From Perkinsus olseni (lineage: Eukaryota; Perkinsozoa; Perkinsida), in NCBI GenBank assembly GCA_013115125.1, contig JABANN010000016.1:62001-126000 (forward strand): a DNA stretch of 64,000 bases, in the 5' to 3' direction. Each line of letters begins with the position of its first letter. Position 1 is the stretch's first letter. The position numbers and the translations under genes were made by a program. Shown piece after piece: positions 51,668 to 62,363 of this stretch. The notes under the pieces are model-generated. The model worked only from the letters and a program-made list of their open reading frames with translations. It was not told the DNA's origin and searched no databases.

Positions 51668-52213
51668 GCGGAGTAATTTAAGGGCACTCGCAGCAATTTA
51701 AGGGCCGCAGCGAGAAATTTCGGGGCGCGCTTAAGTAACCACCATCACCGCCCACCTCACCGGGATTGCCCAGAACGTGATTGTTGTATTCTGCTCATCG
51801 CCCGGCACATCCACTATTCACCACTTTTCACAGCATCTATTTTTCATAACTGAGCAACCATGCACAATTCAGCAACGTCACCAAACACATCTCCGCAACG
51901 ATGCTAATGCTGAAAATCTCAACGCAGTTGCCAAATCTATGATGCTACTGTGAGAACTCTCATTTTTCGCCACATTGCTCGGCTGTTTACTGTTCCGTCA
52001 TTTCGCCGCTTCCACTACTAAGTGCTGTATCGCAGGGTGCTCAAGTGTGTTACCTTCACGCCTCAGCTAAAATTTATGCTAGTGCCGTGTGAGGCTGCCA
52101 CTGCCAGCCATTGCTACGCGTTCCTCGATCGAGCCTCTAACATGCACCTCTTTTAAGCCCCACTCGACTACCTGAACAAACGATGCGAGATAGTTAGATA
52201 GGCGCAGCTTTAT

Positions 52214-53379
52214 TTAATCACCTGTCGTCTGACACGCTTCGTTGACATATTCTTCAAGCAAACTGCGGAGCCGCCGCCTCTTACAGTCCTCTGCGATTGT
52301 GTCATATACGATGACTAGTTGATTCTGATTCTGAGTTGAAGCCCCTTGAAGCACGCTCCAAGCTGGAAATGGCCGGGTTTTGCGTAAGTGGCGCGCGCAA
52401 GAGCAAAAGTGGCGCGCACAGGAATTAAGTTGCTCGGAGGAAAAAAAGTGGCGCCCGCGCAGAAAATGCCGAGAAATCGTCCGGACAAGAGTGAGCAGTT
52501 GCCCGAAGGGGCGCAGACGGGCAAACGTAATATGCGCTGAGTGTATGTGAAACCTTTTCAGGGAGTCCCAGCCTGGGACATAGTTCGGTGACGGATTTTC
52601 GGAAGGATCCGTCAGCTGAGTCGGGCGACCTCGATACATCCTCGAGGACTCGAAGTCGTCTACGCAGTCGCCTGAAACTATAACCTGCTCCCTTCGCGGC
52701 CTTCCACACGTGTGACACTAGAATGATTGTCATTTAATTATGGCAACGCCTGCGGAGATGGTATGGGTAGAACAGCAGGCCCTCATCAGGCAACATAGTA
52801 GGAGACATGGCGGTTGTTGGATGTAATTAGATCTTCCAGACCAGAATGAGGAAAGTGCAATCGGTAATTTCCCAGGCCGGAATTCATGGCCAAATGCTCT
52901 CCCTATTGAGCTGGGTACTCGAAGTCCTCGATAATAAGTATTAATTGAACGTTCGTTCTCTCCTCCCAAGGATATCTGTGGGTTCCGGGACGTCCACTGG
53001 CCTGTCTGTGATTGAGCCGCGCTGCGAAGGAACATCTTACCCAAAAGCGAATCGATCCATTGGCGCTCCACCTGCCTGATGGTCGGTAGTTTTAAGTTGG
53101 TCCCATAAATGGGATGCTGCGGCAGCAATCTAGCACGGGAAGACGATGCCGGTATTCTCACTCGCCACGATTCTGATTGGTCGGTGCCCAGCGTGGTGCA
53201 TCTAGAGTTGACGATGCAGCCCTCGAAGGCTTACTCTGGTAGTATCTGAGGTTGGAGCATGGACCGAAGAAAATCAGAAAATATTTTTTGGCATCTCTCG
53301 GGAGAGAATTGATCTCAGTACGAGACTTTCCAGTGTACCTTTCTACTGACTTTCTGAAGTTTAGTTTTTTTTCGGTAGA
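52214..53379. other. unresolved stretch, possible minus-strand exons
   Basis: A minus-strand frame 52214-52639 ends with a protein-like segment (VIVYDTIAEDCKRRRLRSLL) but the rest is low quality. Three short direct repeats of AAGTGGCGCGCGC type lie at 52380-52460. Minus-strand frames at 52730-53161 show no motif. I cannot support a gene model. Confidence 0.3.
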
Positions 53380-53527
53380 GTTTTTTCCATCGACTTCAGT
53401 TGCATCACCAAGTCCTCGAGGTAACGCCTCGGTAAGGAGCATAGTCAGCCAGGTAAACGCTCGGAAATGGAGCGAGGAGATGTTTGAGGAGAAGCTGGCA
53501 AACAGACGCCGAGATCGAGCACAGTAG
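53380..53527 (+). CDS. member B of the unknown coding family (see 32435)
   Basis: The frame reads SPSPRGNASVRSIVSQVNAR then KWSEEMFEEKLANRRRDRAQ and stops. It aligns with 32470-32600 at protein level, including the SPxP lead-in, VRS-VSQ, W, MFE/IFE and the basic end. The frame extends upstream to 53252 with Phe-rich sequence that is not shared, so the exon probably starts near 53400. Function unknown. Confidence 0.45.
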
Positions 53528-54379
53528 TACACTTTGGACGGGGAGAATCATCACTTCAAAACGACGGTCACCACTTTGCTTCTTCCCACTGGCCTTTCGC
53601 GAAAGAGCATTATTCCATTCATGCGTCAAGCGTTCACCTGAGACTCTCAGGGTTTCGTCTGAGATTTCGGCTAGGTGAAACCCTGCCTGAGAGTAATGCT
53701 TCATAATGCATAAGCAGTGTATAGTGAATATCTCTCGTTTCCGTGGAGACCGATCTTCTATCTCGTGGCTGCCATCGACCTGGTCGGGCAGGCGGCCTGG
53801 CCCGGATCTGCACGTCGTTTACTGTGCTGCAAACAGACCTTCGGTGGCTGATAGCAGTATTACGGCGCCAGTACTAGTGCTACCAGTTTACGGTTGCTTC
53901 AGTTGTGTCTCCTGATGAGCGTCTTGGGGGTGAATCACCCAGTGATATACTCTCGATTGAATCCAAGAAGATCAGCGATCCCGCCTATCGTCCCACTCAG
54001 GTCAATACAGTCAAATCGTGGTGATCAAACCAACCGATCGACCCGGTCATACCGGACGACCGCTGGTGCATGCTACCGAAGTAGTGCTGGAGGCGAGACC
54101 AACAGGAGCGGCACCAGTGTAGTTGGCAATCGCCAACATATTTCGCGAATATCATCATCCTCCCAAGTGCAGTACACGGGCGACCTCACGACGCGGAGCA
54201 GCGGCAGGTAGTCGACGGCAGCCCTTGTGAATTTCGTGGCGCAGTGAAGCTGCTTGTAGGTCAATCAGCTCGCGTAAGCGAGATTCCTCTGACACATACT
54301 ACTGGGGAGAAGGGGATGTCGATGATAGCATCATTGGCAGGAGAAGGCCTGCCTATTATCCAAGTGTAGGGAAGAAATT
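53528..54379. other. unresolved stretch with protein-like fragments
   Basis: Plus-strand fragments read like exons: SPDERLGGESPSDILSIESK (about 53910) and PTDRPGHTGRPLVHATEVVL (about 54040). They are in different frames, and no intron of reasonable length joins them. A decayed gene or an unrecognised splice is possible. Confidence 0.25.
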
Positions 54380-54981
54380 TTATGCTACCATCCCTAGGTC
54401 AACGTGATCGTCATCAATTTCGTTCGCGACTATGCGCTTCGGAAGATCCCAAATAGCTCGACATTTCCGGTGCGCTCTAGCTGGAATGAAGCAACGAACA
54501 CCAGCAGCGCTGTTGGCAACTGTCGTCTTGTCCCGAACTGCTCTGCCGTACTCGTCTCGTTCCACCCACCCACTTCCGAGCCCCTTTCAGAGTCCCCTAC
54601 GACAGCGTCAGAGTCTCAGCGTGAGCTGCTCCAGTGGTGGACGATATGTCCCTAGTCCTCGCGGAACTCTCCTATCACCATGTTTGGTGAATGACAGCTA
54701 TTCTTCCGGCTGATCAATTGACGAAGTCGCCCTCCTTCCGAGTACTGCACACTCACGCTCAGTCTACTCCAATAGCTGTCGTGCTTGTGAACGGCCTGTT
54801 CTACAGTTGTAGATTTTTCCCTCGGTGTTCTCGCGTTAGCTCTGTTGCTGCTGCTACCATAGTAGGCTGTGACCTTTCTCTTGATGTATATAGTATTTCT
54901 ACGTACATACCTACATTCTGTAGCGGTAGGATAGAAATCTTGGTACACTTGGAATTCCTCAAACAAGTCATATAGGATCAA
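54380..54981 (-). CDS. hypothetical protein, minus strand, probably two exons
   Basis: The upper frame (54981-54652) starts MILYDLFEEFQVYQDFYPTA and contains a basic stretch (RRNTIYIKRKVTAYYGSSSN). The lower frame (54565-54380) ends DDDHVDLGMVA. The two could be exons of one gene, but the join is not identified and no motif is recognised. The next 290 bases (54982-55273) hold the promoter side of AAGAB and nothing else visible. Confidence 0.3.
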
Positions 54982-55273
54982 TGCTCGTCATCATCATGAT
55001 TATTACATTTCTCATTGAAACAGCGGAAGTAGTAGGAAGCTCCGTTTGGCTTCCCTGCGCGTCTCACTTCTGCCAGGTCGCTGCTTCGGGAAATTTTATT
55101 TTTTATTTCTAATCGTACATCACGACCTCTGCTCAGTATTGAGTTCCGCCAGTCCTCAATGACGGGAAAACTGCCGATTCACAAGGTATCTTCGGCATGT
55201 CTGTTCACCTCGAGTAACCTCTAGAATTCGTCTCCGGCTGTAAGCTAGATGTCACAGTTTCCCCTCTTTTCTG

Positions 55274-55897
55274 ATGTCCGACAAATCTCTTCCCGTAGTC
55301 AGAATATTTCCTGTAGGCCCCTCCTGCGACCCCTTGCCGGTGGTCAAGTCCCTAGGGCTCTCGAGTACGCCCGCAACGCTCGAGCTGGATACTAAGTATT
55401 ACACCTGCAGTGTTGATGTCCATTGCCGCTCTCAAGAAGTGGACGAGGAGCCGGCCGAGGCTGTCGTTGTGGTAGTAGACCGTCCGGGTTCGATCTGTCT
55501 TCCCGAGAGTCGCTTTGACGAGTCCGCGGTTAAATTGATGGTTGCTTTGGGCCCGATGACGACGGCAGCGGAGGAATGGTGTTGGGATAGGGGGTTCGAG
55601 GTGGTTGATTTTCATGAGGAGCCCGAGCGAGTTCTCGAGGCTTTGAAGATGCACCATTGGTCTAACGCTAAGTTGAAAACTGCGCAGGAGGGAGGCGGAG
55701 CGAAGCAGGAGGAGTCGGTGAAGAAGGCCAACGAAGTGAGTATAGAAGAATTGGACGGTCTGATGAGCGAGATAAAAGCGGCCCACGACTTGGCACTGCA
55801 AGGCGGCTCCGACGTAGAAAGGAAGCAAAGGGCTGAGCAGCTGGCTATGAGACTGATGCAGTGTATGGAATCCGACAGTGAGGACGAAGATGCCTGA
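55274..55897 (+). CDS. AAGAB / p34-like adaptin-binding protein (single exon)
   Basis: 207 residues starting MSDKSLPVVRIFPVGPSCDP. The N-terminal two-thirds follow the Rab-like domain of alpha/gamma-adaptin-binding protein p34 (yeast Irc6). The C-terminus matches its signature helices: PERVLEALKMHHWSNAKLK, SIEELDGLMSEIKAAHDLAL, RKQRAEQLAMRLMQCM, ending in acidic SDSEDEDA. AAGAB is an assembly chaperone for AP-1 and AP-2 clathrin adaptors. The usual GTP-binding motifs are not evident, as is common in the family. The start is the first ATG of the frame, after a T-rich leader. It lies just before RabGGTA, another membrane-traffic gene, on the same strand. No intron. Confidence 0.8.
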   Translation: MSDKSLPVVRIFPVGPSCDPLPVVKSLGLSSTPATLELDTKYYTCSVDVHCRSQEVDEEPAEAVVVVVDRPGSICLPESRFDESAVKLMVALGPMTTAAEEWCWDRGFEVVDFHEEPERVLEALKMHHWSNAKLKTAQEGGGAKQEESVKKANEVSIEELDGLMSEIKAAHDLALQGGSDVERKQRAEQLAMRLMQCMESDSEDEDA

Positions 55898-56146
55898 CCG
55901 TTTCGGATTTGGGAGTCTTGGATTTCCCAGGGGCACCGGGGGTAGCGTCTTATAGATGGTGGAGAGGGCATTTTGAACACAGGTCAGCGTTGCGCAGACA
56001 TGAACCCGCCGAACGCTGATCCGGTGGCACGCAGCTTCCGTGAAATCTGGGTGTCCGGATCTCAGGCTTTGTGCTTTCCTCTCCCACTGTCGTTGTGGTT
56101 GTGGTGGTCCCCTAGCACTTGTACTCGTTAGGTTGCTCTTTTTATA

Positions 56147-58617
56147 ATGCAACACGGTCGTCGTAAGCTCTCCCATGATGAGATACCGTCGGAACAGAAG
56201 GCGCTGGACAGAGAGAAGGCAGCGAGAGCTTTGAAGCATATGCATTCTGTGCTAGAGGCTAGGTGGACATGGTAGGTCCTAACCAGCGTGAATAGATCAG
56301 GACCTCTGCGAGGGTCTTGATGGCGTGCCGAGCTGCTGTGTGTTGGGCTTTTCGGTCGCCTCCGAGTATTGGCTCTTCGTTCTCAGTAAGGAGTTGACCC
56401 CTGAGGTTAACGAGATGACGATGAAGGCTTTGCAGATCAACCCGGAGGTTGCAACTATTTGGAACTTCCGGTAACGCTCACCGGAGGGCCCTCTCGGGAC
56501 TTGGCTGCATCTGCCATTTCCAGTCATCACGGAAGATCGTGGGTGGTTGAAACGATTGACTCCAATTGGCTTCGCTCCGCCTCGGGTACGATTGAGGACT
56601 TGATCTCCTCACTCAGGCGTGACCTACTGTCTCGGTTGCCAGCATCGACCCGAACGGCTGCCCTGAAGAAGGAGTTGGAGCTGATCAATATGGCCACTAA
56701 GCTGTAGGCTGGCCTCTCCCGTGCCTAGTCCCTCTAGAGTTGCCGCATCCTCTTGGCGTCCTTTGAGCCCAATCTTCCCTGGGTAATGCGCTCTTGCAGA
56801 GCCAGTGGAGATGCTTGGGATGTACTGGGGTGTAGACCCTACACTCTAGATTGGAACGCTTTAACTGAAAGGCTACCGCTGTACTACTGTAATTTGCGCT
56901 ACATTGTACGCTGAATCTACGACTTTCACTTCGTCATTTACACTAATAAAATAGAATAATCACAGATAGATCATCTTCAAAATTATGAGGGTATCAGCTA
57001 AATGTTATTTGTAGCGCTCGGCCAATTGCCATAGTAAACAGGCCCTGTCCGTTGGTCGGCGGGCCTCGTTGATGATCAGCCATGTGTCAGGATCACCAAG
57101 TCCTACTGTGTCTGGCATCAGCGGACGTGGGTGGTTAATGAGCTTCTCGATCTAGTGTCGTCTGCGCAGGATGCTTCGGAGGGAGGAGGTAGCTTTCGGA
57201 GGGAGTTGCGTTTGTTGTGGTATGGGCAAGGATATTCCTTCTGTTATCAGCCACCAGCGATCGAGCAGAGGGAACCCCAGAGGAGTTGATAGCGAGCGAG
57301 CTGGGAGTTATTAACAAGCTGCTCTCCTATGATGGGCGCAACTTCCATGTTTGGAACTACAGAGCGTAAGTTGGCGGCGGGCCAGTCGACTGTCGTTGAG
57401 TGCCCGTAGCGAGCAACCGCCCCTTGCCCTACTAGCTAGCTCTTAGCTGCGATCGTGAGAATGTGCTCGGGTAATATTCCTGAGGTCACGGCTGGCTGCC
57501 TACGGTTGGGTTAGCATGTGTTCGGTTGTCGCATCACTATTGGAAAGCACCGCTCCTGCGTCGTGCGGTATCTTATGTAATCGTCTTCTCCCTCAGGTTT
57601 TTGCTCTCTCACCCGGCCTACAAGGGAGACAAGACGAAGCTTGACCGAGAGACCAGTCAGCGACTTATCGATCAGAACTTTAGCAACTACTCAGCGTGGC
57701 ACCTGCGCAGTACATTGAAGGACTTGGACGTCCACGAAGAGCTGGAGTTGGTAGGGCTCACGACTGGTGGAGAAAGCCTGGAGATTCTTACGGTGATTGC
57801 CTCTGCGTTCGGTCATGAGAAGTAGTGAGGAAATCAGTAGATTCCTAGCGTTCCTGTGAGCGTCGTTGTTGTCGAGGAGCACTGATATGATTGTGGTCGG
57901 GGAAATAAAGTCTGCCTGTACTGAATGGTTCAGCACCGGAGGAGTACGTGATGCCTTAGGTCCGTCAAGCATACTATACCGAACCTAACGATCAGTCAGT
58001 ATGGCAGTACCACAACTGGCTCACCATTGCCGCTGAGGGGAAACATAAACTTGGCGATGAGTAAGCGCTGTTTCCATCGTGATGATGAGGGATGACCAGT
58101 ATCGAACCTTTGTCCACGGGGCCTCTCACTATGACAGCCCATTCACTCATTGACGTCCTCCGGAATTGCCCGAACGCCTTGTGTCCACGCTGAGTTGTGC
58201 TCCCATGCTCCTGGTCGAGGGGCCCGTAGGCAAACCCCTGTTTGATAGATACACTCCCGAGCAAGTTAACATTTTGAAGGAAGAGTTGGTGTCCGTGGAG
58301 GAGTTGTTACAAGTCGAACCGGAGGCTAAGTAAGGCTATAACGGGAGGACACGAGGGCTCCCTCAGTACTCCGCCGCTGAGTGGGGAATCAAGCCTTTAG
58401 TATCCTGCCGCAGACTGCGGCGTCATCGTTAAGCAATCCTTCTCGCTGTCCGATGATGTCCCTCGGTTGTAGGTACGCCCTGTTGACGAAGGCGAAGTTC
58501 CTTCGAGCATTGGATAGGAAGGGTTCGAGAGATGAGGTTAGGAGTATCTTCCTCAAGTTGGAGGAGGTCGACCCTCTCCGGAAAGGATTCTACCAGGACT
58601 GGCTCGAAGCCAAATAA
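56147..58617 (+). CDS. Rab geranylgeranyltransferase alpha subunit, ~8 exons
   Basis: This subunit, with its beta partner, attaches geranylgeranyl groups to Rab GTPases. It starts MQHGRRKLSHDEIPSEQKAL, the family's typical N-terminus. Prenyltransferase-alpha repeats follow in order: INPEVATIWNFR; the KSYCVWHQRTWVVNELLDLV exon (from 57090); GRNFHVWNYR; NFSNYSAWHLRSTLKDL; EPNDQSVWQYHNWL. The Trp/Asn/Arg core of each repeat is visible. The end (YALLTKAKFLRALDRKGSRD; LEEVDPLRKGFYQDWLEAK) matches the last helical repeat. Metazoan and plant forms continue with an Ig-like or LRR part; this one stops. Phases agree for most exons. The joins between exon 1 and YWLFVLSKELTPEV are unresolved. Confidence 0.9.
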
Positions 58618-58988
58618 TTGACTGAAACAATTCTCCATTTATCAAAAGAAAACTGCTTGCGTTGCAGTTGGCCACCTGTTCAACCTCGCTCGTTCACTGG
58701 GGTCGCATTCCCATCATTCTCTTAACACCACCGACGATCGGCAGATCATAAATTTCCACATAAATCTTATGTGGAATTTTTTGAAAAAAGTGGAAAAATA
58801 TTGATCACCTGGAATTGAAATCGGAGGGTATGAGGCCGTTACGGAATGGTGTAGTGTTGGTTGAACGCGTAACACTAAGCGAGGTGGTGTCACGTTTGTC
58901 GGGTTCGAGTGTTCCACGCTTTCTGCTGGTGAATCTCCAATGATACTCGAGTCCCCGCTGAGCTGTCGGAGGGGGACAGCGTTGCACA
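58618..58988. other. no gene recognised
   Basis: About 370 bases between RabGGTA and PanC, including an AT-rich segment at 58740-58810. Minus-strand frames here overlap the PanC first exon and are shadows. Confidence 0.4.
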
Positions 58989-61343
58989 ATGAGGCCTGCT
59001 AGAGCCAGCGAGTCCTCTTCCACTTCTGCGCGCGTCCTTCGTGGACAGCTGGTATTAATTATGGGAAAGTGTAGTTTTTCCACTGCCATTGTCCCACCCC
59101 TCATGTTGTCGTTGGTCCCCAAGCCCAAGAGTGATATACGGGAATTAGCATCCAAGGTCGGTCCTCGCACTCGGCAAGTCTCGCTCATCTGGTTGCTACA
59201 GATATCTGCTCGTGTTGCCAAGAAGTCGGGCTCGCCAGTGGTGGTTCGTAGCGTTGGCGATTTCGTCGCCCTCCACAACACTGACGTTTTCAAGGGACTG
59301 AACGTTGGCTTCGTAAGTTGGGTTCGCGGAATAACCCCTCGGTGTACTTACGGTCGATTTCGTGCAGTTTCTGTCGGTTCGACCGACGAAGACCTATCTT
59401 AGGATGCGTGCTTCCAGGACTAGTGCAATTTATTTTTCCGAGCTTGACATCGCGGATGGCCCGAGCGTTCTGGGCATCCTTTCTAGTGACGGAAGTGCAT
59501 ATTGACCGGGCCCAAACAAATCGCAGATTGGCAGATCATGAGTTAGCCTCCACTAAGGCCGATGTCGTATCTCAGCGAATATAGGCTCTCCTGGGGTGGT
59601 TCGTTTCGCATTCTGGGGTGTAGTTTCTCCCGTACTGAAGCATCGGGCATTCCTGTCGATGGGGTTTCTTGGTCATGGCCCTTTTCTCAGATCCCCACGA
59701 TGGGTTCGCTCCACTCCGGCCACATGAAGCTCATCGCTGCCGCCCGGCCCAATCACGATGTCCTTGTTTTGTCCATCTTCGTCAACCCCGCTCAGTTTGC
59801 CCCAGAGGAGGACTATGACCAGTAGGCCGACCGGGAGTTTGCTATTTAACAAACACGATGCTAAAGTTACTCGTTGCTCGGTCGCTCTCCGTAGTGAACT
59901 TATACCCAACGAGCCTCGTAGTTCCTTGTAGTACTCTCAATGTGGTCATCCCCGGATACTCTCATCACTCTCTCTGGCGGAATTGGCTCACTTTCAGATA
60001 TCCGAGGAACCTCGAGGGCGACCTCAAAAAGTTAGAGACGGAGTCAGCTGCTGGTGTTGATGTCGTCTTCGCGCCCGAACCAGCTGACATGTACCCGAAG
60101 AACCCCCGAGCTGTAGTGGTAGGGAGGGCGGTGGCACATATTCAATATAGTGGCGCAGGTGTGAAACTCAGGATGTGATAAGCGTGTTGTCTTTCCTCAG
60201 CCCAGCGTGACTGTCGAGCCAAACTTCGTCAACGGTCTTTCGGAAGCAGCATGCAGGCCGACGTTTTTCCGCGGCGTGGCGACAGTTGTTATGAAGCTGT
60301 TGAACATTATTCGCCCGAAGAGAGCATACTTCGGACAGAAGGTACGGGTGTGGATGTCCTCGAGAAACGCGCGTCGAAGGTCGGATTTTCAGGACGCTAT
60401 GCAAGTGAGCGTCATCATTTCCATGGTTAAGGACCTGAATGTTCCAGTGGAGCTTGAGGTGGTGGAAGGAAAGGAAATTATAGTGAATCAGCTTCGCTCC
60501 GCTGTAGATTGTGCCAACAGCCCGTGAAGCAGACGGTCTGGCTTCCAGTAGCCGTAACGTGTACCTCACTTCCGCTATGCGTGAGAAGGCTCCCATTCTC
60601 TACAAGTGAGTGACTGGGAGTGAAGGAAGGGAGGAATGTTGTTTTCGTGTGGCAGGTCGCTGTGTGCTGCCTACGACATGATCAAGTCATCGAAGGAGCC
60701 CGTGAAGGCATCGGAGGTCGAAGAGGTGGTCAAAAAGACTTTGTTGACGGAGCCTATGGTTCTAGGGATCGAGTAGTGCTGGGAGACATATCGGTAGAGT
60801 TTGATTTTGAATATATCATAATTATAGTAATATTGGATATGATATCATGCTGACTTCAGGACATTTTTGCCTTGTACACAGTCATGATATTATGCCAAAT
60901 ATTCATCTCATAGGTTGCCTATAATAAGTGGTGGTTACCATCAATCGATAGATATCACTTAGTGATGTTGCCATCACTGATGGCCCATCAGATGCTTTTA
61001 TCGCCTTGTTATAGTATACCTATAATCTTGAGAATACTAATATGAGTATATAGACGTCTACTTGGTCATGGCAAGTTCGCACTCGTTCGAATAGCACGAC
61101 ACGTTCCAGCAGTCTCTCCGTATTGGTGAATTACAGGTACATTAGCGTGGCATCAGTGGAAACTGCACAAGAGGTGGACACCATCCAGTTTGGACCTGAT
61201 GCGGAGCCGGTAGTAGCATGTGATGAGGCGTGTTGTGGCGATGGTTGTGCCGTCAGGTCCTCGTTGCCATTGCCGTGAAGTACGGCGGCCCTGATCTGCG
61301 GTTGATCGACAATATGTGGATGGACAATCAGCAGCACGCATAA
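58989..61343 (+). CDS. panC: pantothenate synthetase (pantoate--beta-alanine ligase), 9 exons
   Basis: PanC joins pantoate and beta-alanine with ATP to give pantothenate, the precursor of CoA. Exons: 58989-59312, 59691-59821, 59998-60118, 60201-60341, 60393-~60450, 60521-60605, 60656-60772, 61137-61209, 61257-61343. Motifs in order: [31 protein letters not shown] (HIGH-like ATP site), [62 protein letters not shown] (KMSKS-like loop), [15 protein letters not shown] and [14 protein letters not shown]. It has about 85 extra N-terminal residues, which may target it to an organelle. All phases agree except the exon 5-6 join, where no GT donor of the right phase is visible. The intron 60773-61136 is AT-rich and holds a palindrome cluster. 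Confidence 0.93.
60954..60991. repeat. palindrome cluster inside a PanC intron
   Basis: Three odd-spaced palindromes: 60954-60966 (ATCACT arm, T spacer), 60970-60984 (GCCATCA arm, C spacer) and 60977-60991 (CTGATGG arm, C spacer). The last two share an arm. The CCATCA core is the same as at 32031 and 37959. Confidence 0.9.
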
Positions 61344-61539
61344 GGCCTTTCGGAGCACAATAAACCAATTCCTTACTTCACCAGAGACGCTGTTTATTAA
61401 CCTGTGCATTGTTTCTGCACTGAGGTCTGCGGTTGAGTTGGTGAAATATGACATCGGTGTATTAATAATTTTGGCCCTCCGGAGAAGGGCAGGGTTGTTG
61501 TTATTCAGTTGGAAGATACTTGGGCCATACCTTGCTCGA

Positions 61540-62187
61540 ATGCTCTGGCCGCTGCTCCTCACCGGCGGTGGTCTCGTCGGTCTGAACTATCACGCAGCTA
61601 AGGAGCTAGAAGACAAGCAGGGTTCGAACAGGTAGGGCTCGCGAGGGAAAGATCCGCCGAAATACAAAATAAAGCCAGAACAGTGCGTGTGTCAGTCCAA
61701 CGCAGTCGCCGGCTTAGACTTGATGCCGTTGTGCTAGCAACTTAACGCTGGACAGGGCCTACCTTTTTATCGAGCTTTTCATGTCAGTTCGTCCCGGGTC
61801 TCCACCTTCGTCCCCACGTTCGCGCTCGGCCTCATTACCGGTGTCTGGATGGGTGTCACCTTCGGGCCCTGGTTCTCACGAGTAAGAAATCCCGTACGAA
61901 GTCAACTTCCGTTATCTCCTCTTCAGACATGGTCGACTGTAGACTCCTGGCTGCGGTGGTTACGACTGGCCCCGCCCCTGCCCCCCTCGAGGTCGAATGA
62001 GCCCCTTCGTGGCGAAGGACCCTACCCCTACGGACAAGCGTACCCGTCACAGCCAGTCCCTCCGGCATACGGCCAGCAGGGCCCGCCGCCGCCCTACGGC
62101 CATCCGCCGTCTCACCCGTACGCCGTGGATCCCCACTATCATCAGCCGCAGATGAGTGGCAGCCAGGCAGCCCCTCGGTACGCGTGA
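61540..62187 (+). CDS. small two-TM protein with Pro/Tyr/Gly-rich tail, 3 exons
   Basis: Exons 61540-61634, about 61787-61881 and 61926-62187 join in phase. It starts MLWPLLLTGGGLVGLNYHAA, a membrane segment. A second hydrophobic span follows (PTFALGLITGVWMGVTFGPW), then a tail built of PYG/PPxYG units (GPYPYGQAYPSQPVPPAYGQ). Such tails bind WW or SH3 domains or form loose assemblies. No family was recognised. The spacing from PanC is 196 bases, same strand. Confidence 0.7.
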
Positions 62188-62363
62188 TGCATCGACAACA
62201 GCTTTGCCGTAATTCCCCTACTGTTAACATAGCCCAAGTATTATTAGTGATTGTTTATGTATTTTGTTGCGGAAAATTGTGTTATGAACAGTGGCCCGCT
62301 CGAGAAGTGGAAATTCCGACTACTGACGCAACTCGGGGAGACTTTCGATCAACAAGATGCAAA

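Larger units (their letters stand above)
49593..52213. other. gene-poor stretch with a tRNA-like relic and a TIR-bounded element
   Basis: No gene is supported over 2.6 kb. The frame at 50034-50468 runs through the tRNA-like relic and is rejected. Frames at 51165-51642 lie inside the TIR element and show no transposase motif. Confidence 0.45.

Noticed and set aside
61131-61562. 143-codon minus-strand frame over the PanC 3' end
   Set aside because: It overlaps well-supported PanC exons 8 and 9 on the plus strand.
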